Part shown: piece by piece, positions 1 to 10,303 of the stretch
Position numbering within the stretch: the first letter of the stretch is position 1
Layout of the letters: each line of letters starts with the position of its first letter
Assembly (NCBI RefSeq): GCF_008087085.1
Contig: NZ_VIYJ01000008.1
Span: 248,001 to 312,000 of the forward strand
Direction of reading: 5' to 3'
DNA length: 64,000 nucleotides
Source: Nocardioides rubriscoriae
Lineage (GTDB): Bacteria > Actinomycetota > Actinomycetes > Propionibacteriales > Nocardioidaceae
Made by a program: the position numbers and the translations under genes
Notes under the pieces: model-generated
What the model saw: the letters and a program-made list of their open reading frames with translations, nothing else
The model's database searches: none
Told to the model about the DNA's origin: nothing

Positions 1-255
1 GATGCCGGCCTGGATGGTGGCTTCGTCGTCGGAGGCTGCGTACTGACCGAGGAGGTACTCCAGCACGTAGGAGGGCACGATCGCGTTGCCCTTGACGGCC
101 TTGACGAGGTCCTTGCGGACCACGAGGCCGGCAAAGTGCTGGTTGATCTTCTTGTCGAGCGCGGACTGCTCGGGGGTCTGGTCCGCAGCCTGCCCCTCGG
201 TGGTGCCGTCGAGGAGGTCGGCGGCGATCACGTCGAGATCGGTCTCTTCAGTCAT
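1..255 (-). CDS. brxL: BrxL, N-terminal part (BREX Lon-like protein), cut by window edge
   Basis: This is the last gene of the BREX operon. BrxL is the AAA+/Lon-like component of type 1 BREX. Only the first 85 residues are in the window. The visible part carries the family's N-terminal pattern: LDKKINQHFAGLVVRKD at about 32-48, then KGNAIVPSYVLEYLLGQY and DDEATIQAGI at the edge. The ATG at 255 lies 11 bp after the pglZ stop, so the genes are probably co-transcribed. The ATPase and protease-like domains fall outside the window and cannot be judged. Confidence 0.9.
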   Translation of the reverse strand, partial: MTEETDLDVIAADLLDGTTEGQAADQTPEQSALDKKINQHFAGLVVRKDLVKAVKGNAIVPSYVLEYLLGQYAASDDEATIQAGI

Positions 256-266
256 GTCGGCCACCC

Positions 267-2765
267 TTAGAAGTCGAAGTCCGAGGTGAAGGAGCGCTTG
301 AGGGTGAACATCGCCTTCTCGTACACGCGCCAACGGGTTGTGTTCGGAATGAGCTCCTCGAGGCGGAGCTCGACGGCGCGGTTGTTGTAGTCGTTGGCGT
401 CCTTGTTAAGCAGCAGCTGGACGCTCTGGTAGCGGTCACGCTGCTCGGGCGAGGAGGAGTCGAAGGTCAGCTGAGGCGGCGGGTCGTTGGAGATCAGCGT
501 CTCCCCCACATACAGCCCCGCGCGCAGCACGCGGGCCTGAATCTTGTCGCTGACAGGCTCGGACTGGAACAGCTTCACGACCAGCTGACCAGTGGTGATC
601 TTGTCGGCGTCGGGGAGCACCTTGACGTTCACCAGGCGGGTGTCGCTCTTGCGCTTCTTGTTGATCGCTAGCACCGGTACGACGATCTCCTGCAGAGTCG
701 CACCGCCGTGGACGAAACGTGTGCCGCCGCCGGCAAGCCTGAGGCGATGGATCGACTTGGGGATCTGGACCTCGATATCGCCGTCGAGATTGAGCTGCTC
801 AGCGCTGAACGTGGCGAAGGCGTCGTCGACCTTCAGCCCGTGACCGAGCACGTAGCGCTTGTTGGAGACGAGGATCTTGTCGCCGTGAGCTCTCTCGGAG
901 AGGAAGAACTGCTCGGGCAGCGCCTCGTCTTGGAAGAGGAAGCCGTGATCGGCGGTCACGAAGATGTTGGTGGCGTTGGCGTTGGCGGTCTTCTTGACCA
1001 GGTCAACCAGCTCGGCCAGCGCCAGCTCTGCGGCTTCGAAGACCCGGCGCTCGGTGCCGGGCTTGTCGCCGATAGCGTCGATGACGTCGTGGTAGATGTA
1101 CAGAACCCGGTTGCTCTTGAACATCTCCCGCCGCTCATCGGCCGTCAGGGCCCTGAATGTCTCGGCTTGGATGGCGCTGCCGCCCACAGTCTCCAGCACC
1201 TTCGAGCGCGGACCCACACCGTTGGTGGGCAGTTCGTCGGCGAGCACTGTCTTGCCGTCAGCGGAGTGCTTCAGAGTGCGGTGCGGCAGGAGTGCGGCCA
1301 TGCCGAGCTGGGTGTAGCTCGGCAGGACGCCGAGGACGGCCTCGAGGTCGGCGTTGAACCGGTCCTCCTGACGGATACGGGAACGTAGCTCGTCGGCGAC
1401 CTCGTATCGGAGGGCGTCGGAGACGATAACGACCGCCTTCTTGTCCTCGCGGAGGAGCTGTGCCACGTAGTCGCCGTAGAACGAGCGCTGGGAGCGCAGG
1501 ACGACCGACTGCCAACTGGTCGCTGCGTCGACCTGCTTCTGCCATGCGTTGCCGAGCTCGTAGACAAACTTGTTGGTGTAGGTCTTTTCGACGAGGTCTC
1601 GCAGCGCGTCGAGTGGGCTCGGTCCCTCGAAGGAGCGGCGGGCGTAGGTGAACTGGCGGTAGAGCTGGTCGATGCGGAACCAGTCGGTTCGGTAGCGATC
1701 AAGTCCCTCGTCGAAGGACGCGATCGTGAAATCGATCGTGCTCAGCTGCGACAACAGCTCAGCGGCTGCGTCGATCGCTGCATACAGCTGGCGGTAACCG
1801 TCGATCCACACGCTGCTCTGGCGGGCCCGGACGACATCGGCCACCTCACGAGCGGTCACGGTCTGCTCCGTGACCGCGCGAGCAAGGTCGGCAATGATTT
1901 TGCGGTCGGTCTCCTCGAACAGATCATCCGCGATGAGATCGCGGAACGTCGCGTTCTCGATGCTCGCCGTGTAGTCCAGGTCTGCCGAGGCCTGCTTGGC
2001 AAGGGTCGACATCGCGACTTGGCTACGCCGATCGTTGCGGAAGCTGGCAAAGTCGAGCTGGATGTTCTGCAGGCCTCCCGGGCGGGCGGACTTGAAGCCT
2101 CCGAGAGCGGCGCGGAACATCCACAAGACGAAGTCGTCGACACTCGGTGCGGTCGACTCGTAGCCATAGATCGAAGCCGCACCGAGCCAGAGGAATTCCG
2201 CGAGTTCCAGATCGACCAGCGCGTCGTACTTGGAGTGCTGGCCCTTGGATTTCTCGACCAAGAGAGTCCGCGTGATCTCAAGGAGGCTGTGCTCCTTCTG
2301 CCCCAGCACCACCGCGGACATCTTGGCGCGCAGACGGGCCGCGTCATCTTCGGGCGTGAGCAGCCCCTTGAGGTTCTCGACGCGCTTCCCCGCGTTGAAG
2401 AACTTCTCGTGCAGCGCGACGACCGCGTCGATGCCTTCGGACGTCAAACCGAGGTCTTGCGAAACCAGGGAGCTACGGTCGGCGGTGAAGACGCTGTAGG
2501 CCAGCTCGAGGTCCAGGAGCCAATTCCCGACGCCGGAGGGCACCTGCCCTGATCGGTAGACCAAGAACTTTTGGGCGGGTTGCTCCTGGAGAAGGTGGTA
2601 CTTGATCCGGTACTCGTCGTTTGCCACGCGCAGGGTAGTGACACCCGGCAGGCTGAGACTGTCTACGACGGAGGCGTACTGACTTTCCGGGTCGTGCCAG
2701 AAGACGACGCGGTGGTCACGAAAGCGTCGCTCCAGGTGGGGCGTCAGGCTTGCGACTTCGGTCAT
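267..2765 (-). CDS. pglZ: PglZ, BREX alkaline-phosphatase-fold protein
   Basis: This is the BREX core component PglZ (832 aa), a member of the alkaline phosphatase superfamily. In BREX it works with PglX and BrxC to allow self-methylation and block phage DNA replication; its exact reaction is not settled. Metal-site motifs of the fold are visible: VIVSDALRYE around 446-455, YIYHDVIDAIGD around 556-567 and TADHGF at 604-609. Length is normal for the family. The start overlaps the pglX stop by four bases, which indicates translational coupling. No truncation or frameshift was seen. Confidence 0.95.
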   Translation of the reverse strand: MTEVASLTPHLERRFRDHRVVFWHDPESQYASVVDSLSLPGVTTLRVANDEYRIKYHLLQEQPAQKFLVYRSGQVPSGVGNWLLDLELAYSVFTADRSSLVSQDLGLTSEGIDAVVALHEKFFNAGKRVENLKGLLTPEDDAARLRAKMSAVVLGQKEHSLLEITRTLLVEKSKGQHSKYDALVDLELAEFLWLGAASIYGYESTAPSVDDFVLWMFRAALGGFKSARPGGLQNIQLDFASFRNDRRSQVAMSTLAKQASADLDYTASIENATFRDLIADDLFEETDRKIIADLARAVTEQTVTAREVADVVRARQSSVWIDGYRQLYAAIDAAAELLSQLSTIDFTIASFDEGLDRYRTDWFRIDQLYRQFTYARRSFEGPSPLDALRDLVEKTYTNKFVYELGNAWQKQVDAATSWQSVVLRSQRSFYGDYVAQLLREDKKAVVIVSDALRYEVADELRSRIRQEDRFNADLEAVLGVLPSYTQLGMAALLPHRTLKHSADGKTVLADELPTNGVGPRSKVLETVGGSAIQAETFRALTADERREMFKSNRVLYIYHDVIDAIGDKPGTERRVFEAAELALAELVDLVKKTANANATNIFVTADHGFLFQDEALPEQFFLSERAHGDKILVSNKRYVLGHGLKVDDAFATFSAEQLNLDGDIEVQIPKSIHRLRLAGGGTRFVHGGATLQEIVVPVLAINKKRKSDTRLVNVKVLPDADKITTGQLVVKLFQSEPVSDKIQARVLRAGLYVGETLISNDPPPQLTFDSSSPEQRDRYQSVQLLLNKDANDYNNRAVELRLEELIPNTTRWRVYEKAMFTLKRSFTSDFDF

Positions 2766-5700
2766 TCAGTCGCCTCCAAGCCAACAATCTTCCTCAGCGC
2801 TGTCCCGAACTTCGGGTAGTTCGCCTTCACGCCGTCGTCCAGGTCGATGGCAACACTCTGAGAGGCCAGCGGGTAGAGCACGTCGTGCTCATACTCGCCG
2901 AGCTCCAGCAGCATCTTTCGGAGCCGGTCTGCTTCCTTCGCGTTGTTGGATCGCTCCGCGTGCTCAAGGCTGGCCTTCAGTTTGGCCTGGAACTCTCGCA
3001 AGTACTCATTGAGCACCGTCGAGACGGTCGACGGCGAGTAACGGTGCATGTAGATCAGCGCGTTGAACGACCCCTTGGGGCTGGAGAACAGCCAGTAGAT
3101 CGGGCGCTTCTTGTATCGCTGGATGTGATCGTCATAGAACTTCGACCTGCCCGCCCGCGTGATGAAGTAGTCGCGCAAGGTCTTTACCCCGAGTGACTCT
3201 GTGACGAACCGCAGGTTCTCCTCAAAGTGCTGCTCACCGAAAGCGGCGCGAAGAAACTGCCGGAACCGCTCGACGATGTCGTCCTCGAACCAGTCACCCT
3301 CAACGATCGGGATGACGTTGTCTGCATCAGGCGTGAAGGTCGGAGAGGCGACCTTCACAAGGTAGTCCTGCAACGTGGTGCCCTGATCGACGAGGATGAG
3401 GCCAGCTTCGTCGAGGCTGTACCGACCGAACATGCAACCGACCGCGTATGAGACCAGGTCGATGGCTCGTTGCTCCGCATACAGAGATCGGCGTTCGGCG
3501 GCGTCCTTGTGAGCGCCGAACCGCGCCACGCTATTGCCGTGAAGGGTTACCCGGTCGAGGGGTACGTCGAGGTCCACCTCGTCGCTCAAGCCATAGGCGG
3601 CAGCAACCTCTGCGTTGACCTTCATCTCGAGATCTCGCGCCCGCTCGGCCCCAGCGATGCCCGCGTCGAAGCTGGCCTGCACGGCCGATGCGACCAGCTG
3701 CGAGCCATCGCGAACCAGGTCCAGCCGCTCGAACCCCCAAGATGTTTCGCGGCTGTCCCAGTCGGCCTGATGGATCGCAATCAGTTCCTGCACGGCGGCG
3801 GCCGCTTCAGGCGAAAGGTCAATGATTGGGATCTGAGCGAGCGTTCCCACCTCGACGTTCAGGGTCGGCGAGGTAGCGGCAAGCATGTCGCGGACCACCG
3901 CGCTGTTACAGATGCCAGCGATCGACAGCAGTTGTTGTTCCGAACTAAAGATCGAGGTCCCCGCGACGTCGAACAAGAACCCCTTCGGGAAGTAACGAAA
4001 GGCGGGGACGCCGGATCCAACCTTAGACCAAGACACCGACGGCTTGAAGTACAGATGGGGGCTTCGGATGACGGACTTCGGGCGCTCGGCCATCAACTCG
4101 GCACCGCCATTGGCCCAGTTCACGACCCATTCCTGGTTGCCATACCACTTTCTGAAGTCCCCGCCCTTGTTGTAGGGGTACCACTTGCAGCGGCTTTCGG
4201 CTGCCTCCTCACGGCTCAAGTCACGGCCGAATCGACTGCCGCTCACTTCGCTCCAAAGGCGCAGGAAGCGTCCGTTGTCTGCGGTCGCCATCCCCTGCCG
4301 CGGGTCACCGACTTCAGCAAGTGGACGCCCCAGAGTGAAGGCCTTCAACATGGAATCAGAGAGCCAGTACGCGACTCGTGAGTCAGGTACGGCCCGCAGG
4401 GCCGCCGGAGCGATCTCGGCGAACCGCTCGTTTCGGACGGGATACTCGAGCGGGACGCCATTCGAGTCCGTCTCGAAGTACCTCACACACTGGAACGTTG
4501 CCCGCGAGTCGCCGGCGCCACCGTTGCTGATGACTGTGGCAGAGGTACCAAAGTTGATCCCCATGCTCGTGCTGCCCTTACCGAGATAGGGCATGTGGAC
4601 CATGGAACGGATCGCCTTGCGGTCAATGATTCTGCCTCGCAACTCCTTGTAGCTGGACAGGAACATCCAGGCCTCCATCGTGACCATGGCCGCGTAGCCC
4701 CGAGGAGAAACGAGATCAAACGCGCGATCCATGAACATCGAGAAGAGGTCAGACTTGGTCTCCGGGTACTCAGTCTTCGCCCAGGCCGCCAGGCGTGCGT
4801 CCATGTTCTTGCTGCCCATGTAGGGCGGGTTCGCGATGAGCACGTGGTAGGTCTGGGAGAGCAACAGCGCCTGGTGAATCACGGTCTCTGCGGCCTCGAC
4901 CAGGTCGACGGCGAAGAGGTCGCCGGACAGTTGCTGAATCCCGTCGACGTCTAGACGAGCTAGCACGGCGGCGGACGACTTGATGAGAGATCCGTACAGG
5001 TCGGCCCGCTCAAACTGGAGCCAGAAATCCCGGTCCTCGGGCCGTCCGCCCGTAGTCCGGATTAGCGCGGCAATTTCGTCGGAGTCGAATGTGATCGGCT
5101 CGAGGGCGAGAACGCTCGGCACGAGTGGCCGGCTGAAGAAGGTGCGCTGCTTGGCACGGGCCTTCATGGTGAGCGCGAAGGCGGCCAGCGCTCCTGCGCG
5201 AGGGTCGATTTCGGTGCCGTAGATGTTGTGCGTGAGGATCAGGCTGGGAATCTCAGCCGGTCCGTAGCCCTCCTCCTCGTAGATCGCGTACAGGAGGTCG
5301 AACGCGTAGGTGAGCATGTGGCCGGAGCCGCAGGCGGGGTCGATGACCTTGAGTTCTTCGGGCTTAGTGATCTTGAGGAAGTCGGTCTCTTGATCGACAG
5401 GCGCGATGTAGTAGTCCATCTGGTTGACCAGGCCAGACGACGGGCGGTTGAGCAGCCAGAGTCTGCCAAGGGAGTTCTCGACGAGGTAGCGGACGATCCA
5501 ATGCGGGGTGAAGAGCTGTGTTGCGGCGGGAATTTCAGGGGCGCCGGCCTTCCTGTTCTTCTTGAATCCGGCGAAGACCTCGTCCTTTCGTTCCGAGATG
5601 TAGAACTGGTAGAGCCAGCCGATGACTTCGACGTCCTTGCACACGTTCTGGGTCAGTACCGTGACGGATCGGTTGAGCACGGAGTCATCGGCGAGCAGAT

Positions 5701-6232
5701 TCGCCGGGATGAGGAGCTCGGTGTAGTCGCCCTCGCGCTCGAACATGAAGGGCATGGCGCGGTTCCAGTACCGGCAGTAGTCCGCGAGCAGGAGTGCATA
5801 TGCCTCGCTTTGAGGGTCGCTGCTCGAGCGGGTCCCGTCGAGCAACCCGGCGACCGCCGTGCGGGTGTCCTGGCTCGCCACCTCGGTGTCGATGACTCCG
5901 CGCTTGGCCTCGGCGAGGATCTCGGGTTGGCCGACCTCGATTCCCGCCTGTGGGGAGACCACGCCGATGCCGGTGTACCCGTTGGCGTCCATGAAGCGCA
6001 GCGCGATGATCCGGTTGAACCAGGTGTAGGCGACTCTCTCCGCGACGGCCGCGCGGCCCTCGTCGCCGCCGCCAGCGGCAGCCACCGCCCTGTCCAGGGC
6101 AGCGATGGCCTTGGACTGCTCAACTCGCTCCGATGAGCCTGGAGCGAGCACAGCGGCGATGCGGGCGTTGACCTCGCGGATGAGCGCGTTGCGCGCCCAA
6201 GTCGCGAAGTTCTTCAGCGGTGCGGTTTCCAT
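2762..6232 (-). CDS. pglX: PglX, BREX adenine-specific DNA methyltransferase
   Basis: This is the site-specific N6-adenine methyltransferase of BREX (1156 aa), which marks host DNA as self and sets the system's target specificity. The SAM-binding motif DPACGSGH lies at 298-305 and the catalytic NPPY motif at 468-471, the order expected for a gamma-type N6 methylase. The long C-terminal half contains the target-recognition region and a segment rich in W/Y/F. It is coupled to brxC upstream (TGATG overlap) and pglZ downstream (4-bp overlap). Both catalytic motifs are intact, so it should be active. The recognition sequence cannot be read from the protein. Confidence 0.96.
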   Translation of the reverse strand: METAPLKNFATWARNALIREVNARIAAVLAPGSSERVEQSKAIAALDRAVAAAGGGDEGRAAVAERVAYTWFNRIIALRFMDANGYTGIGVVSPQAGIEVGQPEILAEAKRGVIDTEVASQDTRTAVAGLLDGTRSSSDPQSEAYALLLADYCRYWNRAMPFMFEREGDYTELLIPANLLADDSVLNRSVTVLTQNVCKDVEVIGWLYQFYISERKDEVFAGFKKNRKAGAPEIPAATQLFTPHWIVRYLVENSLGRLWLLNRPSSGLVNQMDYYIAPVDQETDFLKITKPEELKVIDPACGSGHMLTYAFDLLYAIYEEEGYGPAEIPSLILTHNIYGTEIDPRAGALAAFALTMKARAKQRTFFSRPLVPSVLALEPITFDSDEIAALIRTTGGRPEDRDFWLQFERADLYGSLIKSSAAVLARLDVDGIQQLSGDLFAVDLVEAAETVIHQALLLSQTYHVLIANPPYMGSKNMDARLAAWAKTEYPETKSDLFSMFMDRAFDLVSPRGYAAMVTMEAWMFLSSYKELRGRIIDRKAIRSMVHMPYLGKGSTSMGINFGTSATVISNGGAGDSRATFQCVRYFETDSNGVPLEYPVRNERFAEIAPAALRAVPDSRVAYWLSDSMLKAFTLGRPLAEVGDPRQGMATADNGRFLRLWSEVSGSRFGRDLSREEAAESRCKWYPYNKGGDFRKWYGNQEWVVNWANGGAELMAERPKSVIRSPHLYFKPSVSWSKVGSGVPAFRYFPKGFLFDVAGTSIFSSEQQLLSIAGICNSAVVRDMLAATSPTLNVEVGTLAQIPIIDLSPEAAAAVQELIAIHQADWDSRETSWGFERLDLVRDGSQLVASAVQASFDAGIAGAERARDLEMKVNAEVAAAYGLSDEVDLDVPLDRVTLHGNSVARFGAHKDAAERRSLYAEQRAIDLVSYAVGCMFGRYSLDEAGLILVDQGTTLQDYLVKVASPTFTPDADNVIPIVEGDWFEDDIVERFRQFLRAAFGEQHFEENLRFVTESLGVKTLRDYFITRAGRSKFYDDHIQRYKKRPIYWLFSSPKGSFNALIYMHRYSPSTVSTVLNEYLREFQAKLKASLEHAERSNNAKEADRLRKMLLELGEYEHDVLYPLASQSVAIDLDDGVKANYPKFGTALRKIVGLEATE

Positions 6233-9200
6233 CAGAGGGTGATTCGCTTTCCATCGTTCAAGGTCTGGATGAGCGCGCTGCGCAGGGCGCTCAGGTAGGT
6301 CTCGACGTCTGCCTCCGTCTCAAGGACGCCGGAGGCACCTGGTACATGAACCGTTTTCACCGAGACGGTCTGCTTGAGCGGCTCGGGATCGGGGCTCGGC
6401 GTGGCCGGCGACGAGGCAAGCAGATCGAGTAGCTCCGGATACTCGCTGGACTCGAAGTTCGAGCCGATCTGCTGGATGAGCGCGACCTGGTTCTCGGTGG
6501 CGATGCGGGCGAGCGTCTCGTCGATCCGCTGGACGGCGCGCTGCTGGGCCTCCGGTGTGGCGGCCGTAAAATACGCCGTGCTGGCGAGCTCGCTGCGGCG
6601 GTGCTCCAGCGTGCTGGCCACCTTCGCCCGATTGTCTGCGACGACAGTGTCGATCTGGCCCCGCAAGGCGTCCGCGGCTTGCTTGAGCTGGGCCATCTTG
6701 TTGCCACGGAAGGCGTTCGGATCCGCCAACACTGTCTTGATGCCCTCATCGCTGCCGGCGGGCAAGTAGTTGAGGTTGCTGGTGTGGGCGGCGAGAAGCG
6801 CTGCGGCGTCGTCGTAGATCGTCCGCTGTGGTCCGTTGACGAAGGACTGGATCGGGTCGATGACGTGGTCCTTGGCTTCGAGGAGGTCGTCGCCGAGGGT
6901 GAACTCGTTGAGGTACCAGTCGTCGTTCTTGCCGATTGTCTGTTCCAGGAGGCCGATCGGGCCGTTGAGCTGCTGGACGAATGGGTAACGCGAGACGTTC
7001 ACGGCAGCGCGCAGTTCGTCGAGCTTGCCCTGGAGCTTGTCGGCGCCATGGCGAGCCAACTCGAGGGGATCCTTCGGAGCGCTGGGCTCATCGAAGAAGT
7101 CGACGCAGAACTTGCGGAAGTTTGCGACCTTGCGCTCGTCGAACGTCTTCTGCGGCGCGATGACCTGGTGACCGTGCTTCTGCGTGTTCCGCAGCGCGGT
7201 GGCGATCTCGGTCCGTTTGAGGACGTTGCCGTCGATGGTCAGAGTGACCTTCGACGCGCCGATCAGGGAGGCGACGATGACCTCGATAGATGCCAGATCC
7301 CATCCGTAGGGCTTGGCCTGGAAGGTGTCGACGATGCTCTTCATCGTGACCTGCTCGCCTTGGCCGGTCTTGCGCAGGATCGCCGAGAGAGCCTCTTGGG
7401 CCGCCTGGTCGATTTTCATCAGCGCTTCGGCATCGAACAGCCCGCTGTCGGGGTTCGCGGCGCCCGCCACCTGCTGCTCGTTGTAGGTGACACCACCGAG
7501 CAGTTTGAGCTGGGTGTAGGTGCGGCTTATGAGTTCCTGGAAGCCTTCGGTCACTCGTCCGATCGCGTCACTCGAGCTGGCTGGGACGTCGGCGGCGTTG
7601 ATGATCAGCCCGGCCTTGCCGACAGCGGTCTGGATACGCTGGGCGAGTTCCTTCTCCCGCTCGCGGTTGAGGGTCGCCTTGGCCTGGAGGATCTGCTCTT
7701 CGATCGCGGAGAGTGAGCTGGTGCGCTTGCGCTTGATGTACTTGTCGGTCTTGAGCAGCAGCCGCAGGTCGGTCAGCACGCGCTCGTCGGGGTCGAGGAC
7801 GACCCGCAGCTCGTCCTTGCCGGCGCTGTGCATCCGGGTCTCATCCGCGGTGTAGGGGTAGTCCGGGGTGATGAAGTGGACCGAGAGTTCCTTCTGCTGC
7901 CCATGGACCTGATCGTCGAGCTTGAACCCGAACGGGAAGTCCTGGCCGTTCTTGGCGTAGCGGATCTTGTTGGTCCTGATGACGTCGGCAGAGAGCACCT
8001 TGAACAACTGGGAGCTGACCTCGGAGCTGTCGATGTCGACGTTCTTGATTTCCTCCTCGATGACCTGCTCTTCGTTGGTGAGGTACTCGTAGACCTGGCC
8101 GTTGCGCTGGATGTAGGTCTGCCGCTCCAGCTCCGCGAGCGCTTCCTTAACGTCCTCGGCCAGCGCCGGCAGATCGAGCCCGAAGCGGTCGTAGACGAGC
8201 ACGGTGAGGTTGCGGGCGGTGGCCTGGAAGCTCTCGACGTACTTGACGAGGAAGAGCGCCTTGAGGAGTCGGATGGCCAGCTCGTTGTCGAGGTTGCGCT
8301 CCGCGACGAGGATCTGCTGCTGGGCCTGTGCCTTGAGCGAGGCGCGGATGCCTTCGAACATGCGGTCAAAGGTGGCCAGCGTTCCGAGCTCGCCGGTGCC
8401 GACAACCTTGGCGACGTCCTGGACGACGCCAAGCATCGACCGCTCGCCGACGGAGCTGTTGCGGCCTTCGAAGGCGTTGTGGTCCGAGATCCCGATGATC
8501 GCGGCCTGGAAGAGCGGAAACTGGTAGCTGACGAAGGGGTAGGTGCCGACGAAGTGCTCCTCGTCGGTGTAGTTGCGGTAGTTCTTGGCGCCGTCGACGA
8601 AATCGAACAGTGTCTTGAAGTTGGCCGACTCGGTGGCGTAGATCGCTTGGAGCGCGACGGCTCCGTCGTCGTTCTTCTCGAGGAGTCGCTTGCGGATGAC
8701 CTCCTCGACGTCGGCGCTGGTGAGGTGGACGCGGGTCTTGAACCGGGCCTGGATCTTGGAGAAGTCGTTGCCCTGCTGCTTGGTGCGGTCACCGACGACC
8801 TTGTCCATGTCCTCCTGGGAGGTCACGAAGACCCAGGCCCGGCCGCCGCACTTGGTGTTGAGGCTTTCGGCGATGGTCTGGAGGTTGAGCATCAGATGGG
8901 TGTTGACCCCGATGAACTGGCCGACCTCGTCGACGTAGAAGTTGAGGCGGAAGCCGTCGGGCTGCTGGTCGAGCCACGCCTTGACCTCGTCGGCGAAGTC
9001 CTCGATCGAGACCGCGTAGGACTGCTGGTACTGCTTGATGATGCCGTCGGTCGCCTGGCCGTTGATCTCGGCGAAGGCGCGGTCGATCGAGGGCCCCTCC
9101 AGCGCGCTCTGTTCGCGGCCCTGGCTCCACGGGACCTTGGCGATCCGCTCGAAGGCCTCCTTAAACGCCTCGTACTGGCCGCGGGTGTCGAGGTCGCGCT

Positions 9201-9696
9201 CGAAGCGGGCGACGTGGCCCTGGTTGCCGTAGTAGCCGCGGCTCTCGTCGAAGACCTTCACGAACACCTTGAGCAGGGCGTCGGCTTGGTCCTTGGTTAT
9301 GAGGGTGGCCTTCTGGTCGATGTTGAACAGCAGGCTCTTAGCCGCGATGCGCTCGGCCTTGGTCAGCAGCGCGGGCAGGAACGATCCGGTGGCCTTGGAG
9401 CGGAAGTTTTCGGAGACCTGGCTGCGGTCGAAGGCCTGGCCTTCGACGTCGCCGAGCAGGTGGGCGAGCATCTTGAGCAAGTGCGACTTACCGGAGCCGA
9501 AGAAGCCGGAGATCCACACACCGTTGGCGTTGGTGTAGTTGGTGTAGGCCTCCAGCAGGAGCTCGAGGCCCTTGGCTGCCTCGTTCGTCAGGACGTATTC
9601 GTCGACCTCGGTGCCCAGGTGTGCAGCGTCGTCGGCCTTGATGACGCCTTCGATGGGGCGCTGGACGTCCTTCGCGAAGATCTGGTTCAACAGCAT
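6232..9696 (-). CDS. brxC: BrxC, BREX large P-loop ATPase
   Basis: This is the large BREX ATPase (1154 aa). The N terminus starts with the family's LLNQIFAKDVQRPIEGVIKA pattern. Walker A is GFFGSGKSH at 64-72, and a Walker B-like stretch FYVDEVGQFIG lies about a quarter of the way in. The C-terminal half is rich in predicted helices. BrxC belongs to the group that includes PglY of phage-growth-limitation systems. The presence of separate brxA, brxB and brxL marks this as type 1 BREX rather than Pgl type 2. The start lies 4 bp after the brxB stop and its own stop overlaps the pglX start, so the genes form one operon. Confidence 0.95.
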   Translation of the reverse strand: MLLNQIFAKDVQRPIEGVIKADDAAHLGTEVDEYVLTNEAAKGLELLLEAYTNYTNANGVWISGFFGSGKSHLLKMLAHLLGDVEGQAFDRSQVSENFRSKATGSFLPALLTKAERIAAKSLLFNIDQKATLITKDQADALLKVFVKVFDESRGYYGNQGHVARFERDLDTRGQYEAFKEAFERIAKVPWSQGREQSALEGPSIDRAFAEINGQATDGIIKQYQQSYAVSIEDFADEVKAWLDQQPDGFRLNFYVDEVGQFIGVNTHLMLNLQTIAESLNTKCGGRAWVFVTSQEDMDKVVGDRTKQQGNDFSKIQARFKTRVHLTSADVEEVIRKRLLEKNDDGAVALQAIYATESANFKTLFDFVDGAKNYRNYTDEEHFVGTYPFVSYQFPLFQAAIIGISDHNAFEGRNSSVGERSMLGVVQDVAKVVGTGELGTLATFDRMFEGIRASLKAQAQQQILVAERNLDNELAIRLLKALFLVKYVESFQATARNLTVLVYDRFGLDLPALAEDVKEALAELERQTYIQRNGQVYEYLTNEEQVIEEEIKNVDIDSSEVSSQLFKVLSADVIRTNKIRYAKNGQDFPFGFKLDDQVHGQQKELSVHFITPDYPYTADETRMHSAGKDELRVVLDPDERVLTDLRLLLKTDKYIKRKRTSSLSAIEEQILQAKATLNREREKELAQRIQTAVGKAGLIINAADVPASSSDAIGRVTEGFQELISRTYTQLKLLGGVTYNEQQVAGAANPDSGLFDAEALMKIDQAAQEALSAILRKTGQGEQVTMKSIVDTFQAKPYGWDLASIEVIVASLIGASKVTLTIDGNVLKRTEIATALRNTQKHGHQVIAPQKTFDERKVANFRKFCVDFFDEPSAPKDPLELARHGADKLQGKLDELRAAVNVSRYPFVQQLNGPIGLLEQTIGKNDDWYLNEFTLGDDLLEAKDHVIDPIQSFVNGPQRTIYDDAAALLAAHTSNLNYLPAGSDEGIKTVLADPNAFRGNKMAQLKQAADALRGQIDTVVADNRAKVASTLEHRRSELASTAYFTAATPEAQQRAVQRIDETLARIATENQVALIQQIGSNFESSEYPELLDLLASSPATPSPDPEPLKQTVSVKTVHVPGASGVLETEADVETYLSALRSALIQTLNDGKRITL

Positions 9697-9700
9697 CGGG

Positions 9701-10303
9701 TCACGCTTCCTGTTCCAAGATGTTCTTGGCTCGGTAGTACTGGTCGTCGGTCAACTTGTTGAACAGGACCAGACTCGACCCGAGCGAGTCGGACTGCCGG
9801 TAGTCGCCGGGGAAGAACATGAGCATCGGCTTTCCGGTCACCACGCTCTGCAGGTTGTTGAGCACGTTGTGGGACCGGATGTACGGGAAGACCTCGCCGA
9901 TGCCGGTAAGGAAGACGATGTCGAAGGCGCCGTCCTGCACCTTGGTCCGCAGTGCCGGGGCGAGGTGGAGTTGCGGGTCGAGCATGGCCTGCAACATTTC
10001 CCGCAGGTCGTCCTTGTCGTGGTCGGGCTCGAAGGCGAGCACTCGCTCCCAGACACCGCGTTCCTTGAGAATCTCCACCGACAGGTCGTAGAGGTTGACC
10101 TCTCGCACGGTGATGCCGTGCTTGGTCGAGAGCTTGGTCTTGATCCGCTTCTTCGCCTGCGCGACCGCGAGGGAGGCTTCGGGCGGGAAGGGGTAGATAA
10201 AGAACGGGACTTCGTTGCTCAGTCCCTCCATACGAAGGAACCGCTGGCTGCTCAGCACGGCGAGCAGATGTGCTTCTTGCGCATTCAGGTCCATCGTCTT
10301 CAT
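9701..10303 (-). CDS. brxB: BrxB, DUF1788 BREX protein
   Basis: This is the DUF1788 protein of type 1 BREX (200 aa). The role of the family is not established; it is always found between brxA and brxC. The open frame extends upstream of 10303, but that part lies antisense-like over brxA and has unnatural composition. The chosen start, MKTMDLNAQEAHLL, overlaps the brxA stop in a TGATG coupling. Family-like blocks include PFFIYPFPP near residue 40 and VFLTGIGEVFPYIRSHNVLNNL in the second half, which resembles the BrxB segment preceding a stated fold core. Confidence 0.9.
   Translation of the reverse strand: MKTMDLNAQEAHLLAVLSSQRFLRMEGLSNEVPFFIYPFPPEASLAVAQAKKRIKTKLSTKHGITVREVNLYDLSVEILKERGVWERVLAFEPDHDKDDLREMLQAMLDPQLHLAPALRTKVQDGAFDIVFLTGIGEVFPYIRSHNVLNNLQSVVTGKPMLMFFPGDYRQSDSLGSSLVLFNKLTDDQYYRAKNILEQEA

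Noticed and set aside
7828..9762. 644-aa open frame on the plus strand opposite brxC
   Set aside because: It is a GC-driven antisense shadow rich in Val, Leu, Asp and Glu with no domain, and brxC is a clear gene.
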